A stretch of 64,000 nt of DNA from Sporolactobacillus inulinus (GTDB lineage Bacteria > Bacillota > Bacilli > Bacillales > Sporolactobacillaceae). This document shows, one piece after another, positions 15,664-24,126 of the stretch (positions are counted from its first letter, which is position 1; each line of letters starts with the position of its first letter). The position numbers were made by a program, and so were the translations under genes. The DNA is taken from NCBI RefSeq assembly GCF_006539285.1, contig NZ_BJMS01000006.1, positions 1-64,000 of the forward strand, in the 5' to 3' direction. Below the pieces are notes generated by a model that saw only the letters and a program-made list of their open reading frames with translations, was not told the origin of the DNA and ran no database searches.

Positions 15664-17015
15664 GTCATCAAACGGCGAGGGAGACGGCTTTGGACCTGCT
15701 CCTGTCGATTACAACAAAGCATGCGTATAGTCAGATTGCATTGAACGAAGCGCTAAGTGCGGGGCAGCTACGCGAGAATGACAAACGGCTGGTTACTACA
15801 CTGGTTTATGGGGTTCTGCAGCAGAAATCTGTGCTGCGCTTTTATTTATCTTCATTTGTCAATCGTAAACGGAAATTAGATGCATGGGTAGAAATGCTGC
15901 TCTTACTGTCCATTTATCAAAAAGTATTTTTAGACCGTATTCCGGATCATGCCATCGTTAACGAATCGGTAACAATTGCAAAAAAACGCGGACATCGCGG
16001 GATCTCCGGGTTTGTTAACGGGATATTGCGCAGGCTCATGCGTGAAGGGGTACCGAGCTTATCCTCAATTACCCCGGAACAAAAACGGCTCTCCATTCAA
16101 TACAGTCATCCCGAATGGCTGCTCAAACTTTGGCGGGAGCAGTGGGATCTGGATACGGCAGTTAAAACCGCCCAAGCAGATAATCAACCACCGAATCTCT
16201 GTCTGCGCGTCAATCGGTTGAAACTTTCGCGTCAAGAATTAATGGAGCATCTCGCTCAAGAGGGAATCCAAACGGTTCCCGGACCGTTGTCTCTAGACTG
16301 CATCGTTGTTACAAGTGGTAATGCCGTTGCAACGGCCGCTTTTCAAAAAGGATGGTTCACTGTTCAAGATGAGAGTTCGATGCTGGTCGCCGATTGTGTG
16401 GGAGCAGAAGACAATATGCTGATCTTGGACGCTTGTGCCGGGCCGGGAGGGAAAACAACGCATCTCGGCGAGCGGATGAACAATAAAGGCAAAATCATTG
16501 CACTTGACCTGCATCCGCATAAAACAAAGCTGATTGATCAAGCGGCCAACCGACTGGGACTTGAGAACATTGAAACACGTGCGATGGATGCGCGGGCGGC
16601 TCGAGATACCTTTGGCGAAGCTGCGTTTGATCGCGTTCTGCTTGACGTCCCCTGTTCCGGTTTAGGTGTCATTCGGCGAAAGCCGGAAATTAAATGGAGC
16701 AAAACGGCTGAGGAAATCAGCGGACTCATCCCCATTCAACGCGCAATTTTAGAGGAAGCTGCACCTATGGTTAAACCGGGTGGTCGCTTAATTTATAGTA
16801 CCTGTACGATTCAGAAAGAAGAGAATGAACAGCAAATCCTTGCGTTTCTCAGGCGGCATCCAGAGTACAGAACAGATGCTGCTTTATTCGAACGCTTGCC
16901 AAGTGTTTTAAGCGATGATCGAGAATCGCTGAAGCCGGGAATGATTCAGATTTTCCCGTATCAATTTGATACAGACGGCTTTTTTATCTGCTGTCTTGAA
17001 CGTAAGGATAACTGA
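15660..17015 (+). CDS. rsmB: 16S rRNA (cytosine-967-C5)-methyltransferase
   Basis: 451 residues. It methylates C967 of 16S rRNA with S-adenosylmethionine. An NusB-like RNA-binding domain (1 to about 140, beginning TARETALDLLLSI) is followed by the methyltransferase core: ILDACAGPGGKTTHL binds the cofactor, DVPCSGLGVIRRKPE is motif IV with one catalytic Cys, and STCTIQKEENE holds the second. The ATG at 15660 overlaps the fmt stop; a longer frame inside fmt has no site. The rlmN gene expected next in Bacillus is missing, and prpC follows directly. Confidence 0.95.
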   Translation: MSHQTARETALDLLLSITTKHAYSQIALNEALSAGQLRENDKRLVTTLVYGVLQQKSVLRFYLSSFVNRKRKLDAWVEMLLLLSIYQKVFLDRIPDHAIVNESVTIAKKRGHRGISGFVNGILRRLMREGVPSLSSITPEQKRLSIQYSHPEWLLKLWREQWDLDTAVKTAQADNQPPNLCLRVNRLKLSRQELMEHLAQEGIQTVPGPLSLDCIVVTSGNAVATAAFQKGWFTVQDESSMLVADCVGAEDNMLILDACAGPGGKTTHLGERMNNKGKIIALDLHPHKTKLIDQAANRLGLENIETRAMDARAARDTFGEAAFDRVLLDVPCSGLGVIRRKPEIKWSKTAEEISGLIPIQRAILEEAAPMVKPGGRLIYSTCTIQKEENEQQILAFLRRHPEYRTDAALFERLPSVLSDDRESLKPGMIQIFPYQFDTDGFFICCLERKDN

Positions 17016-17038
17016 TTTGCGGTAAAGAGGTGATTCAG

Positions 17039-17788
17039 GTGGAAACAGCTTATTGCACGCATCCCGGCAAGATTAGATCTCATAATGAGGATAGTGTAGG
17101 CGTTTATAATGGCGAGAGCTGCTTATTGGCGATTGTTGCAGATGGAATGGGCGGTCACGCTGCCGGAGAGGTTGCCAGCAAGATGGCTGTTGACTTATCG
17201 GCTCAGCGATTTATGGAACATGAGGGCATCTTTACACGTGAGAAAGCGGAAATTTGGCTGAATCATCTGGTTCGCGGAATTAATTTGCGATTGTATGAAC
17301 ATGCAGAATCACATGATACGTGCAAAGGGATGGGCACAACCTTTGCGGCAGCCTTGTGTACGAATGAATTTATTGCTGTTTCGTCTGTTGGCGACAGCAG
17401 GATATACATATGGAAGCATCCTCAACCGGTGAAGCAGATTACTGAAGACCATACTTTTGTCAATGAATTGCTTAAAACAGGTCAAATTACTGAGGATGAA
17501 GCAGCAGGCCATCCCAAACGGAATATATTAATGCGGTCGCTCGGGACAGAACCAACGATTGCCCTAGATACAGCTATTGTCGAATGGTCAAGTTGGTCGC
17601 ATGTGCTGCTCTGTTCGGATGGTTTGTCAAATAAATTAACGGATGAACGATTAACAGAAATCATGAACAAGTCAATGAATTTGGAGGAGAAAACGGGGAT
17701 GATGGTCAAGGAAGCAAACCGAGCCGGTGGCGAGGATAATATTTCAGTGATTCTCATCTCTAATGACAGAGATGGTGAAAAACAATGA
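17039..17788 (+). CDS. prpC: PP2C-type protein phosphatase PrpC
   Basis: 249 residues. It removes phosphate from Ser/Thr residues placed by the neighbouring kinase PrkC. Motifs of metal-dependent PP2C enzymes are present: GKIRSHNEDS at the N-terminus, VADGMGGHAAGE, VGDSRIYIW, LLCSDGLSNKL and GGEDNISVILI. The GTG at 17039 is favoured over one at 17030 because AGAGGTGA lies 5 bases upstream and it matches the family N-terminus. It overlaps prkC by 4 bp, a conserved pairing that keeps kinase and phosphatase in balance. Confidence 0.94.
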   Translation: METAYCTHPGKIRSHNEDSVGVYNGESCLLAIVADGMGGHAAGEVASKMAVDLSAQRFMEHEGIFTREKAEIWLNHLVRGINLRLYEHAESHDTCKGMGTTFAAALCTNEFIAVSSVGDSRIYIWKHPQPVKQITEDHTFVNELLKTGQITEDEAAGHPKRNILMRSLGTEPTIALDTAIVEWSSWSHVLLCSDGLSNKLTDERLTEIMNKSMNLEEKTGMMVKEANRAGGEDNISVILISNDRDGEKQ

Positions 17789-19758
17789 TTGGTAAACGAG
17801 TAGGTGGGCGCTATCAAATCATCTCCCGTCTGGGCGAAGGCGGGATGGCCGTGGTATACAAAGCGAAAGACTTAATTTTGGACCGCCTTGTCGCAGTGAA
17901 AACACTTCGCCCGGAGCTGGCCGGCGATGAAGAATTCGTGCGTCGCTTTCATCGAGAAGCGGAGTCGGTTGCGAGTTTATCGCACCCCAATATTGTTGCG
18001 ATCTACGATATTGGGGAGGAAGATTGTTACTACCTTGTCATGGAATACATCGAGGGAATGACGCTCAAGGAATTTATTAAGAATTATTCGCCGATTTCTA
18101 TTGATGATTCCATTTATATAATGAAACAAATTCTGCTTGCAATTGGTCATGCGCATGAACACGGAATCGTTCATCGTGACATTAAACCGCAGAATATCTT
18201 AATCAACGAGTCAGAATCAGTAAAAGTGACTGATTTCGGCATTGCGCTTGCAGTAAGCGGAGCGACAATTACCTACACGCATTCAATTATGGGATCAGCA
18301 CATTACTTGTCGCCTGAACAAGCGAAGGGCGGCACAGCGACGATTAAATCCGATATTTACGCATTAGGTATCGTCATGTTTGAACTTTTGACCGGGAAGC
18401 TTCCATTTCCAGGAGCGTCACCGGTTTCTGTTGCTTTAAAACACCTAAATTCGCCGATGCCTTATCCGCGCGATTTTCGTTCGGATATACCGCAATCCAT
18501 TGAAAATGTGATGATTCGTGCGCTTGCTAAAAATCCGGATGACCGCTATGAGTCGGTTACAGAGATGCTTAACGACTTGATGACGGCACTAAATCCGGAC
18601 CGTGCCAACGAGGAGCGGCTGATTATCGCTGAGCCATTGCCGGATAAAGAGCGTACTGAAGAAGATTTAGAAAAAACAATTAAGATGGCTCCGATTAATA
18701 ACGATATGGGCTCGCTTCGAGAACAGAAAATGACGCATTCATCCAAAGAGACGCATGATGAAGTGGAAAAGAAATCAGGAGCGAAGAAATGGCTGACCAT
18801 TTCAGGAATACTGATTTTATTAATTACAGCTGGATTAATTATTGGGATTACAGTTCTTCCGAAACTATTCTATGTGTCAAATGTTCAGGTCCCTGATGTT
18901 ACCGGACAAACTTATGAAACAGCCAAGCAAACGCTAATGAATCGAAAGTTAAAGGTGATTCGTACGGATCGTGTCAGTGAAACCATTGCATCGGGCAAGG
19001 TGATCAGTCAAAGTCCTGGAAAAGGTGTTGAGGTAAAGGAGAACACAGAAATATCGCTTTCGGTAAGTAAGGGAGCTTCTAAAGTCGCGATGGATAACTA
19101 TGTCGGCTACAGTAAGGAAACCGTTGAAGAAGCATTGAAAGACGCCGGCTATAAGGACATTGTCTGGCATGAGGAAGAGTCGACAAGCATTCCCGTTGAT
19201 CAGATTATCCGTCAAAATCCTGTTCGGGGAACAAAAGTGATTCCGTCAAAAACAATTTTAGAGCTCACGTATAGCACCGGAGCACCGCAAGCAACCGTGC
19301 CGAATTTGCTGGGCAAAACCAAAGCGGAAGCCTCTGAACTCTTAGAAAACCGGGGATTAGTCGCCGACTTTACCGAGGGGGACTATTCCGATGAGGTTGC
19401 AGAAGGCAGCGTGCTTGAACAGGATCCGGATGCGGGAAGTAAGGTGAACCAGGGAGCGGAGATCAATGTTTCCCTTTCTAAAGGTAGCGAGTTGAAGCCT
19501 AGAGAGATCGATCAGCCAATCAAAGTGGTTTATCCGAACAAGGGTGATCACTCAGAAGAGCCGTCACCGATTCGGGTCCAAATCTACTATACCGATGCAA
19601 ACCATACTGAATTTCCATTCGTTGATGAAGAAATTACGGAGACGAAAACCTATACAATCCCGTTTACCATCAATCCTGATGAAAAAGGGAGTTACCGTGT
19701 ATTAATTGATGAAAAAGAGCAAAAAACAGGAACAGTTGACTATCCACGTTCACGTTAA
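17785..19758 (+). CDS. prkC: PASTA-domain Ser/Thr protein kinase PrkC
   Basis: 657 residues. The N-terminal Hanks-type kinase has the glycine loop LGEGGMAVVY, ATP-site Lys39, catalytic Asp132 in HRDIKPQN and Asp150 in TDFGIA. After a Lys/Glu-rich juxtamembrane part comes one membrane segment (about 335-358), then three extracellular PASTA repeats (starting near 371, 440 and 508; marked by VPDVTGQTYETAK and VPNLLGKTKAEAS) and a C-terminal beta domain. PASTA domains bind peptidoglycan fragments; in Bacillus, PrkC triggers spore germination in response to muropeptides. Gene order prpC-prkC-rsgA is conserved. Confidence 0.95.
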   Translation: MIGKRVGGRYQIISRLGEGGMAVVYKAKDLILDRLVAVKTLRPELAGDEEFVRRFHREAESVASLSHPNIVAIYDIGEEDCYYLVMEYIEGMTLKEFIKNYSPISIDDSIYIMKQILLAIGHAHEHGIVHRDIKPQNILINESESVKVTDFGIALAVSGATITYTHSIMGSAHYLSPEQAKGGTATIKSDIYALGIVMFELLTGKLPFPGASPVSVALKHLNSPMPYPRDFRSDIPQSIENVMIRALAKNPDDRYESVTEMLNDLMTALNPDRANEERLIIAEPLPDKERTEEDLEKTIKMAPINNDMGSLREQKMTHSSKETHDEVEKKSGAKKWLTISGILILLITAGLIIGITVLPKLFYVSNVQVPDVTGQTYETAKQTLMNRKLKVIRTDRVSETIASGKVISQSPGKGVEVKENTEISLSVSKGASKVAMDNYVGYSKETVEEALKDAGYKDIVWHEEESTSIPVDQIIRQNPVRGTKVIPSKTILELTYSTGAPQATVPNLLGKTKAEASELLENRGLVADFTEGDYSDEVAEGSVLEQDPDAGSKVNQGAEINVSLSKGSELKPREIDQPIKVVYPNKGDHSEEPSPIRVQIYYTDANHTEFPFVDEEITETKTYTIPFTINPDEKGSYRVLIDEKEQKTGTVDYPRSR

Positions 19759-19790
19759 TGGAGCGTAAGCAACAAGTTAGGAGATTACCG

Positions 19791-20681
19791 ATGCCTGAAG
19801 GAATAATCTATAAAGCCTTAAGTGGTTTTTATTACATTAAGAATGGAGATCAGGATATTCAATGCCGGGCACGCGGCATCTTCAGAAAAAGAAAGGTCAG
19901 TCCGCTTGTCGGTGATCACGTTACGTATGAGGCAAAGAAGCCGAGCGATGGCTATATTTTATCGATTCAAGCACGAAAAAATGCATTAAAGCGGCCACCA
20001 ATCGCAAATATTGATCAAGCCATTCTTGTTTTTTCGGTAGAGGAACCGTCTTTTGATTGTCAGCTGCTCGACCGATTTCTCGTTACTATGGAAGCACATG
20101 CGATTCATTCGCTGATCTGCTTTACAAAAAAGGACCTGTTAACCGCGAATGATTTATCTAAATTTAAGACGCAGATAAATATTTATGAACGTATCGGTTA
20201 TCCTGTTTTTTTTATCTCAAGTGTCACTAATGAAGGAATTTCCGAGCTGAAGAAACAAATGGCTCACCGAATCAGCGTGGTCACCGGGCAATCCGGTGTC
20301 GGCAAATCAACGCTGCTCAATCATCTTAATTCCTCATTAAGCATTGAAACCCAATCGATTTCACAAGCTTTGGGAAGAGGAAAGCACACGACACGTCATA
20401 CCGAATTAATCCCAATTGTAGAAGACGGTTACATTGCAGATACACCGGGATTCAGTGCCCTCGAAATTCCAGAGATCGTATCCGTTGATTTGGAAAACTG
20501 TTTCCCCGAATTTTCCGCTTACCGGGACGGCTGCCGCTTTAGGGGCTGCACGCATCTGGCAGAACCGAATTGCCGCGTGAAAGAAGCGGTTTCTGCGGGA
20601 GAAATCGATCAAAAACGCTACGCGCATTACAGTTTGTTTTTTCAGGAACTTAAAGAGCGTGAACGAAAGAAATATCAATAA
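19791..20681 (+). CDS. rsgA: Ribosome small-subunit assembly GTPase RsgA
   Basis: 296 residues. A circularly permuted GTPase that matures the 30S subunit. An OB-fold N-terminus (PEGIIYKALSGFYYI) is followed by the G-domain with TKKD ahead of the P-loop GQSGVGKSTLL, then DTPGFSALE, and a zinc-binding C-terminus (CRFRGCTHLAEPNCRV). The ATG at 19791 is chosen because homologues begin MPEG and TAGGAGA lies upstream; an in-frame ATG at 19758 overlaps the prkC stop but has no site. The rpe gene that follows in B. subtilis is absent, so rsgA is followed by thiN. Confidence 0.95.
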   Translation: MPEGIIYKALSGFYYIKNGDQDIQCRARGIFRKRKVSPLVGDHVTYEAKKPSDGYILSIQARKNALKRPPIANIDQAILVFSVEEPSFDCQLLDRFLVTMEAHAIHSLICFTKKDLLTANDLSKFKTQINIYERIGYPVFFISSVTNEGISELKKQMAHRISVVTGQSGVGKSTLLNHLNSSLSIETQSISQALGRGKHTTRHTELIPIVEDGYIADTPGFSALEIPEIVSVDLENCFPEFSAYRDGCRFRGCTHLAEPNCRVKEAVSAGEIDQKRYAHYSLFFQELKERERKKYQ

Positions 20682-20725
20682 TTTCTCGTTTTTTTCGAAT
20701 TTGCGATGAGGAGATGCAGACGCGT

Positions 20726-21367
20726 ATGAAACTTGCAATTGTTGCTGGCGGACCGGATGTGCTCGTGCCTGATTTACATGCACCGGAATATTCGGATTAT
20801 GAATGGATCGGGGCGGACCATGGGACGATCGTCTTATTAAGACAGCAAATCAAACCGATGATTGCATTTGGTGATTTTGATTCGCTCAGTGATGAGGAGC
20901 GGGAGGAAGTCAATGGACAACGATTGCTGCTTCGTTCCTATTCTCCGGAAAAAGACAAAACAGATCTTGAGCTGGCACTTGATTGGGCATTAAGCCGAAA
21001 GCCTGAGCACTGTTTAATCTTCGGTGCGACTGGCGGACGAATGGATCATACACTGGCAAGTGTGCAATTATTGATGCGGGCGGTCAGTCAATCGGTTGAT
21101 GTGGCGATTGTCGATAAGAAAAACAAGATCACATTATTGACTCCGGGCACATATCCTATAAAGAGCAATTCATCATATCGTTATCTTTCATTTCTTGCGC
21201 TGACTGAAAAAGTTATGGGGCTGACATTGTCCGGTTTAAAGTATCCGCTTCAAGATGCTGTACTTCCTTTGGGATCAAGCCGATGCATCAGCAATGAGGC
21301 TGAAAAAGATTCATTTACCGTTTCCTTTTCAAAAGGCTGTCTGCTGATGATGCAATGTCGTGATTAG
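20726..21367 (+). CDS. thiN: Thiamine pyrophosphokinase
   Basis: 213 residues. It transfers pyrophosphate from ATP to thiamine to make the cofactor thiamine diphosphate. The family marks are IVAGGPDVLVPDL at the start, GADHGTIVLL, FGDFDSLSDEE (metal-binding Asp residues), EKDKTDLELALDWA and FGATGGRMDHTLA. The ATG at 20726 is preferred because a start at 20714 would directly abut the GAGGAG ribosome binding site; the spacing of about 12 is somewhat long. No TPP riboswitch was found upstream. spoVM follows 99 bp later. Confidence 0.94.
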   Translation: MKLAIVAGGPDVLVPDLHAPEYSDYEWIGADHGTIVLLRQQIKPMIAFGDFDSLSDEEREEVNGQRLLLRSYSPEKDKTDLELALDWALSRKPEHCLIFGATGGRMDHTLASVQLLMRAVSQSVDVAIVDKKNKITLLTPGTYPIKSNSSYRYLSFLALTEKVMGLTLSGLKYPLQDAVLPLGSSRCISNEAEKDSFTVSFSKGCLLMMQCRD

Positions 21368-21384
21368 ATGAGCAGCCGATCCGG

Positions 21385-21413
21385 GCATACTTTTTCTCAT
21401 CCATTCATATAGT
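21385..21413 (+). promoter_or_regulatory. Possible sigma-E promoter for spoVM
   Basis: GCATACT (21385-21391) and CATATAGT (21406-21413) are 14 bp apart. They match the mother-cell sigma-E consensus (KMATATT and CATACAHT) in 6 of 7 and 6 of 8 positions. The spoVM start codon is 54 bp further on. B. subtilis spoVM is sigma-E dependent. Confidence 0.45.
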
Positions 21414-21466
21414 TTAGAAGCACGTGATTATGGATGTCGGCGCTTGAGACAAGGAGGAGCAGTGCA

Positions 21467-21547
21467 ATGAAATTTTATACGATTAAGCTGCCAAGATTCT
21501 TAGCGAGTATTGTGAGAGCCCTCCTCGGTTCTTTTAAGAAGGGATAA
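21467..21547 (+). CDS. spoVM: Stage V sporulation protein M
   Basis: 26 codons with AAGGAGGAG 7-8 bases upstream. The peptide begins MKFYTIKLPRFLASIV and ends RALLGSFKKG; B. subtilis SpoVM is also 26 residues and almost the same, including the Pro at position 9. SpoVM is an amphipathic helix that recognises the convex forespore membrane and anchors the coat scaffold ATPase SpoIVA. Its presence shows that the organism has the machinery of endospore formation. It lies between thiN and the convergent rpmB, exactly as in B. subtilis. Confidence 0.97.
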   Translation: MKFYTIKLPRFLASIVRALLGSFKKG

Positions 21548-21558
21548 TCGGCTCGCAG

Positions 21559-21598
21559 AGCAAAAAAAGACATCTCAAACGAGGTGCCTTTTTTTGCT
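21559..21598 (+). terminator. Terminator after spoVM
   Basis: AGCAAAAAAAGACATCTC pairs with GAGGTGCCTTTTTTTGCT (18 bp with G-U pairs) around AAAC, giving a hairpin flanked by A and T runs, so it can act in both directions. Confidence 0.8.
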
Positions 21599-21610
21599 AA
21601 AGCAAATCAG

Positions 21611-21650
21611 TCAAAAGAGCCGAATCTTAGATAAGATTCGGCTCTTTTGA
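21611..21650. terminator. Bidirectional terminator between spoVM and rpmB
   Basis: TCAAAAGAGCCGAATCTTA (21611-21629) is perfectly complementary to 21632-21650, leaving a minimal loop. The CAAAAGA/TCTTTTG ends give T-rich tails on both strands. It terminates rpmB, which arrives from the right, and backs up the spoVM terminator 12 bp away. Confidence 0.88.
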
Positions 21651-21677
21651 TGTTCATCAATACATTATTGTTACGGA

Positions 21678-21866
21678 TCAAGCGCGTTCAACTTTGCCTG
21701 ACTTAAGCGCTTTTGTCGAAACATAAACTCTTTTTGGTTTTCCGTCAACCAAGATACGTACTTTTTGCAAGTTCGCTTTAAATGTTCTCTTCGATTTATT
21801 TTCAGCAAATGAACGGTTTTGACCAAACTTCGTTGTTTTGCCGGTTACAAAGCATCGACGTCCCAT
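21678..21866 (-). CDS. rpmB: 50S ribosomal protein L28
   Basis: 62 residues, the standard length. [20 protein letters not shown] and [20 protein letters not shown] match the L28 family; the C-terminus [10 protein letters not shown] is nearly the same as in Bacillus. The start at 21866 is used because AAGGAGG lies just upstream on the minus strand; an in-frame extension to 21887 has none. It has a single Cys and not the four-Cys zinc-binding set, so this is the zinc-independent type. It is transcribed towards spoVM and ends at the shared terminator. Confidence 0.96.
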   Translation of the reverse strand: MGRRCFVTGKTTKFGQNRSFAENKSKRTFKANLQKVRILVDGKPKRVYVSTKALKSGKVERA

Positions 21867-21912
21867 TAATATGACCTCCTTGACCATAGCAATTCAATAA
21901 AGCAATAACTTC

Positions 21913-21941
21913 ATAGTAACACGATTGCAGGTGTCACGCAA
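21913..21941 (-). promoter_or_regulatory. Sigma-A promoter for rpmB
   Basis: On the minus strand TTGCGT (21941-21936) and TACTAT (21918-21913) are 17 bp apart. A 7-bp inverted repeat, AACCGAA-TTTG-TTCGGTT (21940-21957), touches the -35 element and could be an operator or the end of a terminator. Confidence 0.6.
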
Positions 21942-22116
21942 CCGAATTTGTTCGGTTGTTTTCGATGATGAAGCGGGTGCTTGGGACCTTCGCTTTAAAA
22001 TTTGTCTAGGCTAGTGTAAAATAACGTTAAGTTAAATCGGTTTGCGGATGAAACGCACCAACCAAGGTGGACCGACGCATTTGTTTTAGTGCAAAATGAA
22101 TTTGGAGGCAGCGTAT

Positions 22117-22515
22117 ATGAGTGTTTCGATAACAAATAACTTCGGCCAGATCGACATTTCACTTGATGTCATTTCAAAGATTGTCGGTGGTGCAGCAATG
22201 GATTGTTACGGTATTGTCGGTATGGCATCAAAGAACCAATTGAAAGATGGTTTTACAGAACTTTTGAAAAAAGATAATTTAAGCCGCGGGATTGTTGTCC
22301 GTTTTGACGAGGAACAGAATTTATTAATTGACATGTACATTATTGTTAGTTATGGAACGCGAATCTCAGAGGTGGCAGGCAACGTTCAGACGAAAGTAAA
22401 GGCGAGTTTGAACGAGATGCTTGGTCTCAATGCGGCCTCCATCAATATCTTCGTTCAAGGGGTTCGATTGGTTGAGGAGAAAGAACAGGCAGAGAATCAG
22501 ACTCTACAAGTATGA
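22117..22515 (+). CDS. yloU: Asp23/Gls24-family envelope stress protein (YloU-like)
   Basis: 132 residues. The Asp23 fold is seen in GQIDISLDVISKIVGGAAMD, followed by CYGIVGMASKN, DMYIIVSYGTRISEVAGNV and LNAASINIFVQGVRL. Family members act at the cell envelope; B. subtilis YloU is linked to the fatty-acid kinase/DhaK-like protein YloV encoded next to it. Here yloV is missing and sdaAB follows after 15 bp. GGAGG lies 8 bases before the ATG at 22117; an in-frame ATG at 22096 has no such site. Confidence 0.9.
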   Translation: MSVSITNNFGQIDISLDVISKIVGGAAMDCYGIVGMASKNQLKDGFTELLKKDNLSRGIVVRFDEEQNLLIDMYIIVSYGTRISEVAGNVQTKVKASLNEMLGLNAASINIFVQGVRLVEEKEQAENQTLQV

Positions 22516-22530
22516 GGAGCGTCAAACGAG

Positions 22531-23193
22531 ATGAACTATCGAAGTGTTTTTGATATTATCGGACCTGTAATGGTGGGACCATCAAGCTCCCATACTGCGG
22601 GCGCTGCAAAAATAGGGCGAGTTGCAAGAAAGCTGCTTGGCACGGTACCGATTGAAGCAGCGGTGACCCTTTATGGATCTTTTGCTGAAACTTATCAAGG
22701 ACATGGAACGGATGTGGCTATTGCCGCCGGTCTGCTCGACTTTGATGAGCGTAACCCAAATCTTCCTGATTCATTAAGTATTGCTGAGAAACTGGGGATG
22801 AAGATTACATTTACAGCAGATAGGCAAACACCTGTTGACCACCCGAATACCGCGCGAATTTCATTAACGGACGGCAATGAAATGATGGAGATCGTCGGTG
22901 TATCAATTGGCGGCGGGAAAATAGAAATACATGAAGTAAACGGATTTTCCGTTTCCCTTTCCGGAAGCAACCCGGCGCTTCTTGTCCTGCATCATGATCG
23001 GTATGGTGCTGTAGCAGAAGTTGCCGGACTGATCGCAACTTATGAAATGAATATCTCTTATATGCAAGTGTCACGGAAACAAAAAGGAAGTTTAGCACTC
23101 ATGGTGATTCAAACAGATGAAGAAATCGGGGATGATTTAGTTACCGGGGTTTCGCATCTTCCCAATATATTAAATGTTGCTGTTTTAACTTGA
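22531..23193 (+). CDS. sdaAB: L-serine dehydratase, beta subunit
   Basis: 220 residues. With the alpha subunit it deaminates L-serine to pyruvate and ammonia. The N-terminus SVFDIIGPVMVGPSSSHTAG is the family signature; HGTDVAIAAG follows, and the C-terminal 70 residues (LLVLHHDRYGAVAEVAGLIA) form an ACT domain that often senses amino acids. It follows yloU by 15 bp and precedes sdaAA, in the same order as B. subtilis. The yloU-sdaAB spacing and a common strand suggest an operon. Confidence 0.95.
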   Translation: MNYRSVFDIIGPVMVGPSSSHTAGAAKIGRVARKLLGTVPIEAAVTLYGSFAETYQGHGTDVAIAAGLLDFDERNPNLPDSLSIAEKLGMKITFTADRQTPVDHPNTARISLTDGNEMMEIVGVSIGGGKIEIHEVNGFSVSLSGSNPALLVLHHDRYGAVAEVAGLIATYEMNISYMQVSRKQKGSLALMVIQTDEEIGDDLVTGVSHLPNILNVAVLT

Positions 23194-23226
23194 TCATGAG
23201 TTTTATGGGGAGGGGGAGATGTTTCA

Positions 23227-24126
23227 ATGTTTCAAACGGTCGAAGAACTAGTAAAAGAGGCAAACAGTCGAAGTCTGCCTCTATCTGAAGTGATGATTCA
23301 AACGGAGATTGAAACAACCGGTAAAAGTCGTGCGGAAATTATCGAAAAAATGTCCGGACATTTAACCGTTATGGAAAAAGCAGTTCAAAGAGGGCTACAA
23401 GAAGAAATCAAGTCGCGCTCAGGTTTATCCGGAGGTGATGCGCGACTCCTGAAACATTATATCGAGCACAATGAATCGTTATCCGGATCGGTTGTACTGG
23501 ATGCCGTGAGTAAAGCGATGGCAACCAATGAAGTCAATGCGGCCATGGGGACAATCTGTGCAACCCCTACAGCGGGTTCAGCCGGTGTTGTACCTGGGGT
23601 TCTATTCGGTCTGCAGCCTAAACTCAATCCAACCAGAGATCAAATGATCGCTTTTTTATTTACAGCAGGTGCGTTTGGTTTTGTTGTTGCAAATAATGCC
23701 TCCATTTCCGGTGCTGCCGGCGGTTGTCAGGCAGAAGTCGGATCGGCAACGGGCATGGCTGCTGCTGCGGCAGTCGAGATGGCTGGCGGAACCGCGGAAC
23801 AATCCGCCCATGCAATGGCAATCGCATTAGGCAATCTGCTTGGACTGATTTGCGATCCGGTTGCCGGATTGGTCGAAGCGCCTTGTGTGAAACGTAATGC
23901 AATCGGTGCGTCAAGTGCTCTCGTTGCAGCTGACATGGCACTTGCTGGAATTAAAAGCGTGATTCCTTGTGATGAAGTGATTGACGCGATGTACCGGGTG
24001 GGCCGAATGATGCCTACCGCTTTGAGAGAGACGGCACTAGGAGGGCTTGCCGACACCAAGACCGGCCGTGCTCTGAAAGAACGAATTTTCGGGTTAAATG
24101 CCAAGCGGTCTGTATCAAAAGAATAA
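23227..24126 (+). CDS. sdaAA: L-serine dehydratase, alpha subunit
   Basis: 299 residues, the iron-sulfur-containing subunit. Cys residues likely to hold the 4Fe-4S cluster lie in GTICATPTAGSAG, GAAGGCQAEVGSA and LICDPVAGLVEAPCVKRN. The N-terminal part (FQTVEELVKEANSRS) matches bacterial two-subunit dehydratases. A strong GGGAGGGGGAG site precedes the ATG at 23227. The stop codon overlaps the recG start (TAATG), so recG is likely coupled to it. Confidence 0.95.
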   Translation: MFQTVEELVKEANSRSLPLSEVMIQTEIETTGKSRAEIIEKMSGHLTVMEKAVQRGLQEEIKSRSGLSGGDARLLKHYIEHNESLSGSVVLDAVSKAMATNEVNAAMGTICATPTAGSAGVVPGVLFGLQPKLNPTRDQMIAFLFTAGAFGFVVANNASISGAAGGCQAEVGSATGMAAAAAVEMAGGTAEQSAHAMAIALGNLLGLICDPVAGLVEAPCVKRNAIGASSALVAADMALAGIKSVIPCDEVIDAMYRVGRMMPTALRETALGGLADTKTGRALKERIFGLNAKRSVSKE

